35,178 bases of DNA from positions 1 to 35,178 of the forward strand of contig CAIZDL010000060.1 of assembly GCA_903931735.1 (NCBI GenBank). Reading direction: 5' to 3'. This DNA comes from an uncultured Rhodospirillales bacterium. GTDB lineage: Bacteria; Pseudomonadota; Alphaproteobacteria; Azospirillales; Azospirillaceae. The translations under genes were made by a program, and so were the position numbers. The notes beneath the pieces were generated by a model that saw nothing but the letters and a program-made list of their open reading frames with translations, had not been told where the DNA came from and searched no databases. This document shows, piece after piece, positions 8,266-17,126 of this stretch. Position 1 is the stretch's first letter, and every line of letters starts with the position of its first letter.

Positions 8266-9219
8266 TCAGGGCGTAATGCTTTTAAACTGTTCCGTTGCCT
8301 GCACCAGCGCGGCACGGATACCCGGCTCCATCGCCGAGTGGCCAGCATCGGGAATGATGCGGTAATCGGCCTCGGGCCACGCGCAGTGCAGCCGATTTGC
8401 GGTCGCGATCGGGCACACAATATCGTAACGCCCCTGGATGATCACCGCCGGGATGTGCCGGACCCGGCGCACCTCATCGAGCAGCTTGGTATCCGGGTGG
8501 AACAAGTTATCGCGGAAATAGTGCGCCTCGATCCGCGCAAGGCCAAGGGCGTGGCTGTCCTCGGAGGCGGCGGAGACCAACTCCGGATTGGGCAACAGCG
8601 ACGAGCACGCGCCCTCATAAGCGCTCCAGGCCCGGGACGCCGTGATTCGCACCGCAGGGTCGGAGTCGTTGAGGCGGCGCCAATAGCCTTCCAGCACGTC
8701 GCCCCGCTCGGCCTCGGGCAAAAAGCTTAAAAACACCGCCGCAGGTTCGGGGAAGATTGTCCCCATGCCGCTGAGAAACCAATCGATTTCGCTTTGGCGC
8801 ATCAAAAATATGCCGCGCAGAATGAGACTGAGACAGCGCTCGGGGTGGCTCTCGGCATAGGCCAGCGCGAGGGTGCTGCCCCAGGACCCGCCAAAGACAT
8901 GCCAGCGGTCTATTTCCAGCATACCGCGAAATCGCTCCAGATCGGCGATCAGCAACTCGGTGGTGTTGTTCCGGGTCTCGCCCAACGGGCGGGAGCGCCC
9001 GGCACCGCGCTGGTCGATCACCACGATGCGATAATGGGCGGGGTCGAAGAAGCGGCGATGAGTGGGGGAGGCCCCCGCCCCCGGCCCGCCATGAAGAAAC
9101 AGCACCGGCACCCCGGCCGGGTTGCCGCTCTGCTCCCAATAAATGATATGCGACTCATCGACCCGCAGCATCCCAGACTGATAAGGCTCGATGGGCGGGA
9201 ACAGTTCAGCGCGTATCAT
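8266..9219 (-). CDS. pip: Proline iminopeptidase (alpha/beta hydrolase, S33)
   Basis: The 317-residue protein is a cytoplasmic alpha/beta hydrolase that removes N-terminal proline from peptides. The oxyanion motif HGGPGAGASP is at about residues 43-52, and DQRGAGRSRP follows. The nucleophile Ser112 lies in GGSWGSTLALAYAE. The acid is in QGRYDIVCP and the catalytic histidine in DAGHSAMEP near the C terminus. Length and motif order match the S33 family. The frame extends 19 codons upstream, but the ATG at 9219 gives the usual N terminus (MIRAELFPPIEPYQSG). It ends convergent with the CBS gene, and the trmL gene reads in the same direction 72 bases upstream, so the two may share a transcript. 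Confidence 0.94.
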   Translation of the reverse strand: MIRAELFPPIEPYQSGMLRVDESHIIYWEQSGNPAGVPVLFLHGGPGAGASPTHRRFFDPAHYRIVVIDQRGAGRSRPLGETRNNTTELLIADLERFRGMLEIDRWHVFGGSWGSTLALAYAESHPERCLSLILRGIFLMRQSEIDWFLSGMGTIFPEPAAVFLSFLPEAERGDVLEGYWRRLNDSDPAVRITASRAWSAYEGACSSLLPNPELVSAASEDSHALGLARIEAHYFRDNLFHPDTKLLDEVRRVRHIPAVIIQGRYDIVCPIATANRLHCAWPEADYRIIPDAGHSAMEPGIRAALVQATEQFKSITP

Positions 9220-9291
9220 GGTCTTTACTCTTGAATCGAGGGTCCGGAATGGCAAATCGCGAAGCACCGGCGCCACCCGGGTCTTTATAGG

Positions 9292-9753
9292 TCAGGCTGG
9301 CGGCGCGGGCAAGCCGCCGGTCTGGCGTAACGCCTCGCCCAGCACAATCGCCGCCGCCAGCGCGACATTGAGCGATCGAGCCGGTGGGCACAGCGGGATA
9401 ATGACCGAAGAATCGGCAGAATCGGCCACAAACTCGGGCACGCCCGCGCTCTCACGGCCAACCAACACATGATCATCGGGCCGGAACGCGAACTCGGTGT
9501 AGGGCAAACGCGCTCTGGTGGTCAGGAGCACCAGCCGGCCCGGCCCGCGCGCCGCAACGAACGCCTGCCAGCTCCGATGCCGGACGAATTCCAGCGACTC
9601 GGTGTAATCCATGGCGGCGCGCCGCAGACGGCGGTCATCGAGGACAAAGCCGCACGGCTCGATCAGGTCGAGCCCCACCCCAAAGCAAGCCCCGAGTCGC
9701 ATCATGGTCCCGGTGTTTTGGGGGATGTCGGGTTGAAACAGCACTAAACGCAT
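9292..9753 (-). CDS. trmL: tRNA (cytidine/uridine-34 2'-O)-methyltransferase TrmL
   Basis: This 153-residue SPOUT-class enzyme uses S-adenosylmethionine to methylate the wobble nucleotide of tRNA-Leu isoacceptors. It begins MRLVLFQPDIPQNTGTMMRL, the family N terminus. The trefoil-knot motifs are visible as VLVGRESAGVPEF, IIPLCPPARSLNVALAAAIV and a C-terminal helix. Its length matches TrmL/YibK (about 155). The frame is open five codons upstream, but the family start is the ATG at 9753. It is divergent from petABC across a 343-base region, a location seen for this gene in several related genomes (recalled, not checked). Confidence 0.93.
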   Translation of the reverse strand: MRLVLFQPDIPQNTGTMMRLGACFGVGLDLIEPCGFVLDDRRLRRAAMDYTESLEFVRHRSWQAFVAARGPGRLVLLTTRARLPYTEFAFRPDDHVLVGRESAGVPEFVADSADSSVIIPLCPPARSLNVALAAAIVLGEALRQTGGLPAPPA

Positions 9754-10096
9754 GGCCGGGTCCCTCAATCGCCGCCCTCAAGCCCCAACCCTTGGGGTGG
9801 CGACCGCTCTTGGCTACACGAAACCGGGGGGGCTGCGTCAAGGTGCGCACTGCAACCGGGTCACGAAATTGCTATGAGGACAGCCTTCATTTAGAAGGCG
9901 GCCCGAATGGGTCCGGCTGCCGGCTGCGGGGCGCGTTAGGGTGGGGTTTGCGGCGGTGGAATTCTTCCACTAACTGTCAAATCAGCGAGGGGCATAAACG
10001 TCGCGGGTCTGCTAAGCAAGCCCGTCCGCGTAGTTTTTGTCCGCGCGTCCGCCACCGCGTGAGCGGCGCTGGGATCGTCAAGGAGAGAGAAAGCTG
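9754..10096. other. Divergent intergenic region between trmL and petABC
   Basis: This 343-base stretch has no convincing gene. It must carry promoters for trmL leftward and petABC rightward. The one clear local structure is a small palindrome at 9956-9970 (GTGGAA, three bases, TTCCAC), which could be an operator or chance. A strong ribosome binding site for petA (AAGGAGAGAG) ends the region. No confident -35/-10 pair was found. Confidence 0.5.
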
Positions 10097-10669
10097 ATGT
10101 CGACCATAGCGCATCCGTCTGGTGCGGGGGCTGCCCCCGGAGGCGGCGGAGGGGATGCCTCCCGCCGTAATTTTCTTTACATCGCAACAACCGCCGTGGG
10201 GGCCGCCGGTCTGGGCGCCGTTGCCTGGCCGTTCATCAACAGCATGAACCCGGCAGCTGACACCTTGGCGCTGGCCTCGATCGAGGTCGACATCACCACG
10301 GTGAAACCGGGCGAACAAATCGTCGTGACCTGGCAGGGCAAGCCGGTGTTCATTCGGCGCCGCACCCCCGATGAGATCACCGCAGCAGCACAAGCCAAGC
10401 TAGAGGACATGAAGGACCCGCAGGCCGATTCCGCGCGCGTCCAGAAGCCCGAATGGCTGATTCTGGTCGGCATCTGCACCCATCTCGGCTGCGTGCCCAA
10501 TTTCGACGGCAAGAGCAGCGGCCACCTTGGCGAGTTTGGCGGTTGGTTCTGCCCGTGTCACGGCTCCCAGTACGATACCTCGGGGCGGATCCGCAAAGGT
10601 CCCGCACCCAAAAACCTCGGCGTGCCGAATTACGTATTCCTGAAAGACACGGTCATCAAAATCGGCTGA
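10097..10669 (+). CDS. petA: Ubiquinol-cytochrome c reductase Rieske iron-sulfur subunit
   Basis: The 190-residue protein is the Rieske subunit of the bc1 complex, which passes electrons from ubiquinol to cytochrome c1. A twin-arginine signal-anchor is visible at about residues 22-47 (ASRRNFLYIATTAVGAAGLG), so the protein is probably exported folded by Tat and stays anchored. The 2Fe-2S ligands are in CTHLGC (127-132) and CPCHGS (152-157), with the usual GPAPKNL loop after them. The glycine-rich stretch at residues 9-19 precedes the signal and is unusual only in composition. AAGGAGAGAG at 10080-10089 fixes the ATG at 10097. It is first in the petABC operon, 29 bases before petB. Confidence 0.97.
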   Translation: MSTIAHPSGAGAAPGGGGGDASRRNFLYIATTAVGAAGLGAVAWPFINSMNPAADTLALASIEVDITTVKPGEQIVVTWQGKPVFIRRRTPDEITAAAQAKLEDMKDPQADSARVQKPEWLILVGICTHLGCVPNFDGKSSGHLGEFGGWFCPCHGSQYDTSGRIRKGPAPKNLGVPNYVFLKDTVIKIG

Positions 10670-10698
10670 TCGGCCCGTCAGGTTAGGAGATATCACAG

Positions 10699-11967
10699 AT
10701 GGCCTTGTATCCATCCAAATTCAAAAATCCCCTGATCAACTGGATCGACGCTCGGTTGCCGATCTTCACGTTGATGCACCACGAATACATTGAGTTCCAG
10801 ATGCCCCGGAACGTCAATTATTTGTGGGCGTTTGGGGCAATTGGTATGTTGCTTCTGATGACTATGATTGCCACCGGCATCATGCTCGCGATGCAATATA
10901 CCCCGAACACCCTTCTCGCCTTTGATTCGGTCGAGCACATCATGCGCGATGTCAACTATGGTTGGCTGCTGCGCTATATGCACGCGAACGCCGGCGCATT
11001 CTTTTTCCTTGCGATTTATGTCCACATCTTCCGCGGGCTCTATTATGGCTCTTACCAGAAGCCGCGCGAACTGATCTGGATTTTGGGCGTGTTGATCTAT
11101 CTGCTGATGATGGCCACCGGCTTCCTCGGCTACGTGCTGCCCTGGGGCCAGATGAGCTTCTGGGCCGCCACCGTGATCACCAACCTGTTCTCGGCCTTCC
11201 CCGTGGTCGGCGATCCGATCGTGACTTGGCTGTGGGGTGGTTTCTCGGTCGACAACCCAACGCTCAACCGCTTCTTTGCGCTCCACTACCTGATGCCGTT
11301 TGTGCTGCTCGGCGTGGTGTTGCTGCACCTTTCGGCCCTGCATATCACCGGCTCGAACAATCCGCTGGGCATCGAGATCAAAGGACCGCAGGACAGCGTT
11401 CCCTTCCATCCCTATGTAACCATCAAAGACCTGTTTGCTTTCAGCGTTTACCTGATCCTGTTCTCCGTGTTTCTGTTTTTCATGCCGAACTACATGGGGC
11501 ATCCGGATAACTACATCCCCGCCAACGCGCTGGTTACGCCCTCGCACATCGTGCCCGAGTGGTACTTCCTGCCTTGGTACGCCATCCTCCGCGCCATTCC
11601 CGACAAGTTGGGCGGCACGGTGATGATGTTCGCGGCGGTGCTGGTGTTGGTCGTCCTCCCCTGGCTCGACACCTCCAAGGTTAAGAGCTTGGTGTTTAAA
11701 CCGGTTTCGCGCCTCTTCTTCTGGGTGTTTGCGGCCGACTGCATCCTGCTTGGCTTCTGCGGCGCCAACCCTCCCGATGGGATCTGGGTGGTCGCGGCTC
11801 GCTTGGGCACGATTTATTACTTCGCATACTTCCTGGTTGCCCTGCCGTTGCTTGGTAAGTTTGAACGGCCACGGCCTCGTCCAGCGAGCATTGCCGAAGC
11901 GATTTTGAAAGGTGGTGGTTCGGTCCACGCTCATGCGGCCACTGCCCAGCCGATGGAGAAGGCATGA
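10699..11967 (+). CDS. petB: Cytochrome b subunit of the bc1 complex
   Basis: The 422-residue integral membrane protein carries both b hemes and the Qo and Qi quinone sites. Heme-ligand histidines are visible at 95 and 109 ([17 protein letters not shown]) and at 196 and 210 ([16 protein letters not shown]). The Qo motif PEWY is in [18 protein letters not shown]. Eight hydrophobic segments fit the family. The C-terminal tail of about 30 residues, rich in Ala, Gly and His after FERPRPRP, is longer than in mitochondria but common in alphaproteobacteria. A ribosome binding site TTAGGAG lies before the ATG. The gene ends with GCATGATG, overlapping the petC start by four bases, which suggests translational coupling. 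Confidence 0.98.
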   Translation: MALYPSKFKNPLINWIDARLPIFTLMHHEYIEFQMPRNVNYLWAFGAIGMLLLMTMIATGIMLAMQYTPNTLLAFDSVEHIMRDVNYGWLLRYMHANAGAFFFLAIYVHIFRGLYYGSYQKPRELIWILGVLIYLLMMATGFLGYVLPWGQMSFWAATVITNLFSAFPVVGDPIVTWLWGGFSVDNPTLNRFFALHYLMPFVLLGVVLLHLSALHITGSNNPLGIEIKGPQDSVPFHPYVTIKDLFAFSVYLILFSVFLFFMPNYMGHPDNYIPANALVTPSHIVPEWYFLPWYAILRAIPDKLGGTVMMFAAVLVLVVLPWLDTSKVKSLVFKPVSRLFFWVFAADCILLGFCGANPPDGIWVVAARLGTIYYFAYFLVALPLLGKFERPRPRPASIAEAILKGGGSVHAHAATAQPMEKA

Positions 11968-12737
11968 TGCGTACCATGAAATCTATCATCTTCGCGGCTG
12001 CGGCGGTCGCGGTCAGCTTCGGCTTCACCGGGGCAACCAAGGCCCATGAGGGAATCGAGTTACCGGAACAAGCCTGGGCTCAGTCGGGGCCGATGGGCCG
12101 TATCGACAAGGCGCAGGCCCAGCGCGGCTTCCAGGTCTACAAAGAAATCTGCTCAAACTGCCACTCGCTCAATCTGGCGTCCTACCGCAACCTTAAGGGG
12201 ATCGGCTTCACCGAAGACCAAGTGAAGGTGATTGCCGCCGGGGTTCAGGTTCAGGACGGCCCGAACGATCAGGGCGAAATGTTTATGCGGCCGGGCATCC
12301 AGTCCGACCGGTTCGTCAAGCCATTCGCCAACGACAAGGCCGCCCGCGTTGCCAACAACGGCGCGTTGCCGCCGGATTTGTCGGTGATGGTCAAGGCGCG
12401 GCATGGTGGCGAGGATTATATCACGGCACTGCTCACCGGTTACGCAGAGGCGCCGGCCGGCGTCTCGGTGCCCGATGGCAAATACTATAATAAGTATTTC
12501 GCCTCGGGGACCATCGGAATGCCCCAAATGCTGTTCGACGATAGCATAACCTACGCCGACGGCACCAAGGCAACCGCGCTGCAAGAATCAAAAGACGTGG
12601 CGGTGTTCCTCTCCTACATTGCCGAGCCGACCCAGGATGAACGCAAGGCCTTGGGCATCAAGGTGATTTTGTTCCTTATTGTGTTCTCCGGGCTGATGTA
12701 TGCGTGCAAACGGCAACTGTGGGCCGATGTCCACTAA
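11964..12737 (+). CDS. petC: Cytochrome c1 subunit of the bc1 complex
   Basis: The 257-residue protein is the c-type heme subunit that passes electrons from the Rieske centre to soluble cytochrome c. A signal peptide covers about residues 1-27 (ending GATKAHEG). The heme-binding motif is CSNCH at 63-67 and the axial methionine is probably Met186 in [11 protein letters not shown] single transmembrane anchor at about 230-247 ([17 protein letters not shown]) is followed by positive residues. The sixth-ligand region and C-terminal anchor are both intact, so it appears functional. The start ATG overlaps the petB stop; internal ATGs at residues 2 and 5 are alternatives. Two terminator-like hairpins follow. 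Confidence 0.96.
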   Translation: MMRTMKSIIFAAAAVAVSFGFTGATKAHEGIELPEQAWAQSGPMGRIDKAQAQRGFQVYKEICSNCHSLNLASYRNLKGIGFTEDQVKVIAAGVQVQDGPNDQGEMFMRPGIQSDRFVKPFANDKAARVANNGALPPDLSVMVKARHGGEDYITALLTGYAEAPAGVSVPDGKYYNKYFASGTIGMPQMLFDDSITYADGTKATALQESKDVAVFLSYIAEPTQDERKALGIKVILFLIVFSGLMYACKRQLWADVH

Positions 12738-12753
12738 TCGGACCCTGTGACGC

Positions 12754-12802
12754 AAGCCGGCTTTGAGTTTGGCCAGCTTTATGACTCTAGGCCGGCTTTT
12801 TT
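12754..12802 (+). terminator. Long-loop hairpin with T run after petC
   Basis: AAGCCGGC at 12754-12761 pairs with GCCGGCTT at 12791-12798, followed by a run of T to 12802. The 29-base loop is long, so this may be the weaker of two terminators downstream of petABC. Confidence 0.55.
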
Positions 12803-12816
12803 AACTTAAGAACGAA

Positions 12817-12842
12817 GGGCGCCCGCATCGGCGCCCTTTTTT
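12817..12842 (+). terminator. Intrinsic terminator after petABC
   Basis: A perfect seven-base GC stem (GGGCGCC, six-base loop, GGCGCCC) at 12817-12836 is followed directly by six T residues. This is a standard Rho-independent terminator that separates petABC from ppa. Confidence 0.9.
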
Positions 12843-12965
12843 CTTGGCAGGACGGCGCTATTTGGGGACACTCCGAGCGCGGCGTCACCTCGCCTAACGA
12901 ATGTCTCCCCGGCGGTCTGTTCCCAAGCCCGGGCTATCCGTTACTCAGAAAAAAAGAGGACTTCC

Positions 12966-13520
12966 ATGGACATAGCGAGAGTTCCCATTGGTCGTATGCC
13001 GCCCTGGGATATCAACGTCATGATCGAAATCCCCTTGCGCGGGGAGCCGGTAAAATACGAGGTCGACAAGGCTTCGGGCGCGGTGTTCGTCGACCGCTTC
13101 CTTCATACCGCCATGTTCTACCCCGGAAATTATGGCTTTGTGCCCCATACCCTTGCCGCCGATGGCGACCCGGTGGACGTGCTGGTGGTTGGGCCAACCT
13201 CGGTCATGCCGGGCGCGATTCTGCGATCACGCCCCATTGGCGTCCTGATCATGGAAGACGAGGCCGGCAAGGATGAAAAGATCATCGCCGTGCCGGTGGA
13301 TGCGCTCCACCCGTTCCACGCCAACGTAGCGTCTTATCGCAATCTTCCCGAAATTTTGGTTCAGCAGATCACCCATTTTTTCCAGCACTACAAGGACCTG
13401 GAAAAGGGCAAGTGGACCAAAGTGGTCCGTTGGGGCGAGGCCGATGAGGCAGCGCAACTGATTACCGAGGGCATCGCCGCCTACCGCAACGCCGAGGCCG
13501 ACTCGAGTTCCGACCTCTGA
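12966..13520 (+). CDS. ppa: Inorganic pyrophosphatase (family I)
   Basis: The 184-residue cytoplasmic enzyme hydrolyses pyrophosphate to two phosphates and so drives biosynthetic reactions forward. The metal-binding signature DGDPVDVLV supplies Asp66, Asp68 and Asp71, matching E. coli Asp65, 67 and 70. Other family motifs are EIPLRGEPVKYEVDKASG, FYPGNYGFVPHT and a C-terminal HYKDLEKGKWTKV with the conserved lysines. GAGGAC lies shortly before the ATG at 12966. It follows the petABC terminators, so it should have its own promoter in the 120 bases upstream, where I see no clear -35/-10 pair. It is convergent with the START-domain gene, 39 bases away, with no obvious terminator between. Confidence 0.97.
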   Translation: MDIARVPIGRMPPWDINVMIEIPLRGEPVKYEVDKASGAVFVDRFLHTAMFYPGNYGFVPHTLAADGDPVDVLVVGPTSVMPGAILRSRPIGVLIMEDEAGKDEKIIAVPVDALHPFHANVASYRNLPEILVQQITHFFQHYKDLEKGKWTKVVRWGEADEAAQLITEGIAAYRNAEADSSSDL

Positions 13521-13559
13521 TCGCAGCGTCGCACCAACCAGGCACCAATCCCCCCCTCT

Positions 13560-14009
13560 CTATGGCTTGCCGACCGGCGGTGAGCCATAGAGGGATTGGG
13601 CGCGGGCCTCAAAAGCCGAGACCATCCGACGCACCGCCTCGGTGAAAAGTGCGGTGATAATCTTCTGCAACACCTTCGATTTGAACTCAAAATCGACAAA
13701 GAAGTCGATCAGGCAGCCTCCCGGCGCCGGCTCGAAAATCCAGTGGTTGGATAAATACTGGAACGGCCCCTCGGCATAGGTAACATCGATGCGATTGGGC
13801 GGGCTCAACACCACCTTCGACGTGAAACGCTCGCGCACCATCTTAAAACCGATCATAAGATCGGCATAAACCGTGGCATTCTCCCGCTTCCGAACCCGAG
13901 CACCAACGCACCAGGGTAAAAACTCCGGGTAACGCTCCATATCGGCAACCAGACGAAACATCTGGTCGGGCGTGTAAGGCAAAAACTTCTTTTCAGCGTG
14001 TGTCGGCAT
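13560..14009 (-). CDS. COQ10 / RatA-type START-domain protein
   Basis: This 149-residue protein has the polyketide cyclase/START fold of the COQ10 and RatA family. Visible motifs are KKFLPYTPDQMFRLVADMER and YPEFLPWCVGARV at the N terminus, then LMIGFKMVRERFTSKVVL, YLSNHWIFEPAPGGCLIDFF and a C-terminal amphipathic helix. In alphaproteobacteria such proteins are thought to bind ubiquinone or its precursors and help respiration; E. coli RatA was also reported to act on ribosome association. The nearby petABC operon fits the quinone idea, but this is inference. The frame extends 20 codons further upstream; the ATG at 14009 (MPTHAEKKFLPY) is the family start. It is divergent from the PP2C gene. 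Confidence 0.9.
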   Translation of the reverse strand: MPTHAEKKFLPYTPDQMFRLVADMERYPEFLPWCVGARVRKRENATVYADLMIGFKMVRERFTSKVVLSPPNRIDVTYAEGPFQYLSNHWIFEPAPGGCLIDFFVDFEFKSKVLQKIITALFTEAVRRMVSAFEARAQSLYGSPPVGKP

Positions 14010-14190
14010 CGCGCTAATTTGCAGCGCCAATCCGCCCCTGTCTACCCCGCAAGTTACGGCTTGCAACAAACTTGGGCCGGCGCTCCGTTGGCGCTCGGGC
14101 GCGACACGGCGGGTGCGGTATTATTCACCTTGGTCGAGCACGCCGGGGCCGGTATCCTCCGGCCCGAACCACCGGATCAGGATATCTCCC

Positions 14191-16239
14191 ATGGATGGGC
14201 TCGCCGCCAATTTGTTCAGCCGTTACAACAGCATCATGCGGGCCACCTTTTTGGGCGTGCTGCTGATCGCGGGGGGGCTGTTTTGGGTCCAGGTCGACCA
14301 GTCCGAGCGCACGGCGCGCACCCAGTTGGAAGCCCGGCTTCGCGAGGCCGCGCTGGCGCTCAACTTTATTCTGAAAGCCAGCGCCGATAATGTCGATGAT
14401 CTTGAGGTTGAAGCCGAAGACTGGCTCCAGACCAATACCACGCCCCCCGAGCCACCAAGCGCGCTTTATACCCGGCTGACCGCGCGGGCCAGCGCCGGCC
14501 TGTTCACGCTTGACCGGGTGCCGCCGCCCTACACCACCGAATTGATCGGGAACCTTACCGCGACTGCGCGCACGCCCGACGCCGAGTTCCGGTCTGAAAT
14601 TGAAATGGCGCTGTCCCTCAATGGGCGCTTTCACGCCATTGGCAAACTATTACCCAACGCTGCCTGGGTTTATTATACCTCGGCCAGCGGCTTTATTAAC
14701 ATCTACCCGTGGACGGCATCAAAGAGCTTCAAGTACAGCCCGGCGTTGCTGGAAAAAGAGTTTTTCACCGGAGGCCTGCCCAACAACAACCCCAAGCGCA
14801 AACGATTCTGGACCGAGGCCTATGTCGATGAAGCCGGCAAAGGGCTGATGGTAACGGTTGCGACACCGATCTACCGGGGCAAAAACTTCCGGGGCACCGT
14901 TGCTATCGACCTTACCCTCGATGAATTGAACCGCTTCGTAAAAACCTGGAACGACGGCTCGGGTGAGCTGTTTGTGGTCAACGACCGCGATCAAGTGCTG
15001 GCCCACCCCCGGCTCGTCACCTCCAAGGACACCGCGATCAAGCAGCTCGCCGAGGCACTCCCGGCCGAATTTCGCACCGACGCCAAGGCCCTGATGGCCG
15101 CCGCCCACGAAAAGCTGGCCAGCCGGGGGGACTGGCTGGTGGAAGCGCTGCCGCTGGAGCAAGCCCCGTTCCGGCTGGTGATGGTGGTCCATCACGGCTC
15201 GTTGGTGCTGGAGATTCTGGCTGGCGCCGGGCTGACCGTGCTCGCGCTGTTGCTGGGGCTGGGGCTGACGCTGATTCTCTCCTCGCGGCTGACCCTCGCC
15301 GGTTTTATCACGCCATCCCAAAAACTGGTGGACTACATCGCCCACAAGCTGCGCGACGAGAACACCGCGATTCCCCAGGTGCCTGAAGCGTGGACACCGT
15401 GGTTCAAAACCATCGCCGACGTGTTTGCCGATCACAATAAGCTGGCCGCGATCCAGAACGAACTCGATATCGCGCGCACCATGCAACAAAGCATTCTGCC
15501 CCGCCGCTTTCCGAGCGAACCCGAAGTCCAACTCCACGCCCGCATGTTGCCGGCCAAGGATGTTGGCGGGGATTTCTACGACTTCTTCTGGTTGGCGCCC
15601 GGCCTGCTTGGGGTGGTGGTTGCCGATGTTTCGGGCAAGGGGGTGCCGGCGGCGTTGTTCATGGCGGTCGCCCGCACGCTGATCCGCGCCACCGCCACCA
15701 CCTCCGACGGGCCGGGGGCGTGCTTCCGGCTGGTCAACACCCTGCTGGCAGAAGATAACGACACCGCGATGTTCGTTACCGTGTTCTACGGCGTGCTCGA
15801 TACCGCGAGCGGCGAAATGATGTACGCCAATGCAGGCCATTGCCCGCCCTGCGTGGTCAGCCCCGAGGGCACGGTCTCAACCCTGCCCGGCACCGGCGGC
15901 ATGGCCCTCGGCGTAATCGAGGACATGAATTTTGTCGAGGCCACGGTGGTTCTCCAACCCGGTTGCAAGCTGCTGTTCTACACCGATGGCGTGACCGAAG
16001 CCTTCGATCCCGCCCTTACCGAGTTCACCGAAGCGCGGCTGCGCCAAACACTGGCCGGCACCAATACCATTCCGGTCGCGGCCTTCGTCGATGGCGTCGT
16101 TGCGGCGGTGGAGAGCTTTGCCGCCGGCGCGCCCCAAGCCGACGACCTGACCTGCCTCGCCCTCCATTTTGGCCCGCCGCCTCCCACGACCGCGGCCGGG
16201 GCCGCCGCCGGGGCCGCCATGACCGCTGGGGAGGTCTAA
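14191..16239 (+). CDS. Membrane sensor phosphatase: Cache-like sensor plus PP2C (SpoIIE/RsbU) domain
   Basis: The 682-residue protein has a membrane segment at about 16-34 and a large extracytoplasmic sensor to about 336, of Cache/PDC type judged from PIYRGKNFRGTVAIDLTLDEL. A second membrane segment follows at about 337-364, then a HAMP-like linker and a PP2C phosphatase domain from about 425. Phosphatase motifs are QQSILPRRFP, AKDVGGDFYDFF (about 459-464 for GGDFYD), VADVSGKGVPAALFM, NAGHCPP, LFYTDGVTEAFDP and ADDLTCLALHF, so the metal-binding aspartates are present. SpoIIE/RsbU enzymes dephosphorylate STAS antagonists, and a STAS gene lies two genes on. The frame begins earlier, but ATG 14191 fits the first membrane helix. 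The C-terminal tail is a run of Ala and Gly. Confidence 0.92.
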   Translation: MDGLAANLFSRYNSIMRATFLGVLLIAGGLFWVQVDQSERTARTQLEARLREAALALNFILKASADNVDDLEVEAEDWLQTNTTPPEPPSALYTRLTARASAGLFTLDRVPPPYTTELIGNLTATARTPDAEFRSEIEMALSLNGRFHAIGKLLPNAAWVYYTSASGFINIYPWTASKSFKYSPALLEKEFFTGGLPNNNPKRKRFWTEAYVDEAGKGLMVTVATPIYRGKNFRGTVAIDLTLDELNRFVKTWNDGSGELFVVNDRDQVLAHPRLVTSKDTAIKQLAEALPAEFRTDAKALMAAAHEKLASRGDWLVEALPLEQAPFRLVMVVHHGSLVLEILAGAGLTVLALLLGLGLTLILSSRLTLAGFITPSQKLVDYIAHKLRDENTAIPQVPEAWTPWFKTIADVFADHNKLAAIQNELDIARTMQQSILPRRFPSEPEVQLHARMLPAKDVGGDFYDFFWLAPGLLGVVVADVSGKGVPAALFMAVARTLIRATATTSDGPGACFRLVNTLLAEDNDTAMFVTVFYGVLDTASGEMMYANAGHCPPCVVSPEGTVSTLPGTGGMALGVIEDMNFVEATVVLQPGCKLLFYTDGVTEAFDPALTEFTEARLRQTLAGTNTIPVAAFVDGVVAAVESFAAGAPQADDLTCLALHFGPPPPTTAAGAAAGAAMTAGEV

Positions 16240-16240
16240 T

Positions 16241-16678
16241 GTGACCAACGCGCTCGATATCCGGCTGGAGAACCGGCTCCCTGAAATTCATCGGCTGGCG
16301 ACCCTCGTGGAGGCGTTTGGCGCAACCCACGACATTCCCGCCCGAACGATCTTCAATCTCAATCTCGCCCTCGACGAGGTGCTGACCAATATCATCGACT
16401 ATGCCTATCCCGATAACGCGACCCACGAGATTTTGGTCCGCCTGACCCTGGCCGAGGCCACGCTCCGGGCCGAGGTGGTCGACGATGGCCCGCCCTACGA
16501 TCCGACCCGGCAGCCCGACCCCGACACCTCGCTTGCGGTGGAAGACCGCCCAATCGGCGGGCTGGGGATTTATTTTGCCAAACGCATGATGGACCGACTC
16601 GAGTACTATCGCCACGAAGGCGCCAACCACCTGACCATGGTGCGGCTGATGACCCAGGATACCGTCCCCGAAACCTGA
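16241..16678 (+). CDS. RsbW-like anti-sigma/anti-sigma-regulator serine kinase
   Basis: The 145-residue protein is a small GHKL-type ATPase of the HATPase_c_2 group (RsbW/SpoIIAB). The N-box is LNLALDEVLTNIIDYAY, the G1 box is VVDDGPPYDP and the G2 box is GGLGIYFAKRMMDR, in the usual order. Such kinases phosphorylate a STAS protein and in many cases hold a sigma factor or another target inactive. It begins at GTG 16241, one base after the phosphatase stop, with GGGGAGG just upstream inside the phosphatase gene, so the two are likely translationally coupled. The STAS partner is the next gene. No sigma factor is adjacent, so its target is not known. Confidence 0.93.
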   Translation: MTNALDIRLENRLPEIHRLATLVEAFGATHDIPARTIFNLNLALDEVLTNIIDYAYPDNATHEILVRLTLAEATLRAEVVDDGPPYDPTRQPDPDTSLAVEDRPIGGLGIYFAKRMMDRLEYYRHEGANHLTMVRLMTQDTVPET

Positions 16679-16730
16679 GCGATGCCCCCGCACCCAACGG
16701 CCCCTCTTTTCAACAGGATATCGACCAACC

Positions 16731-17081
16731 ATGGAAACCAGTCAGACTCATGCCGAGGGGGTGGTGATCATCAACGCCCAGGGACGCATCGACAGCAACA
16801 CCGCCAAAGCCTTTGAAGACAGGCTGCTCGGAGCAATCGCGACCACCGACCCTCGGATGGTGGTCGATTGCTCACAACTCGATTATGTCAGCAGCGCCGG
16901 CCTGCGGGTGCTCCTGATGGCGGCCAAGAGGGTCAAGGCCGCCAAGGGGATGCTGGCGCTGGCGGGGCTAAAGCCCCACGTCCAGGAAGTATTTGACGTG
17001 AGCGGCTTCTCCAGTATCTTCTCGATCCAGGCCGGGCGCGACGCCGCCGTTGCCGCGGTCTCCCGCGCCCCCGGTTTTTAA
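16731..17081 (+). CDS. STAS-domain anti-anti-sigma factor (SpoIIAA/RsbV-like)
   Basis: This 116-residue protein is a single STAS domain. The phosphorylation-site loop is DYVSSAGLRVLLMAAKR, where the second serine is the usual target of the RsbW kinase. It follows the strand VVIINAQGRIDSNTAKAFE, which has the conserved G-R-I-D-S. In partner switching the unphosphorylated STAS protein binds the kinase and frees its target; the PP2C protein two genes upstream would restore it. ACAGGAT lies upstream of the ATG at 16731. The gap of 52 bases from the kinase gene and 45 to the next gene fits one operon. Confidence 0.94.
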   Translation: METSQTHAEGVVIINAQGRIDSNTAKAFEDRLLGAIATTDPRMVVDCSQLDYVSSAGLRVLLMAAKRVKAAKGMLALAGLKPHVQEVFDVSGFSSIFSIQAGRDAAVAAVSRAPGF

Positions 17082-17126
17082 GCTCCCGTTTTTACACCGT
17101 CATTCTCCCGACTTGCAGGTGCCACG

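Noticed and set aside
9956-9970. Short palindrome GTGGAA-TTC-TTCCAC upstream of petABC as an operator
   Set aside because: Six-base arms occur often by chance and no second copy or known operator match was found; mentioned only within the intergenic entry.
10693-11934. A 413-codon open frame on the - strand opposite petB
   Set aside because: Antisense of a cytochrome b gene with all heme ligands; the product is His/Gln/Asp-rich without a domain.
12754-12802. Possible fourth pentapeptide-like tract after petC (AGFEF, GQLYD)
   Set aside because: Only two units fit and the DNA is better explained as a terminator hairpin with a T run.
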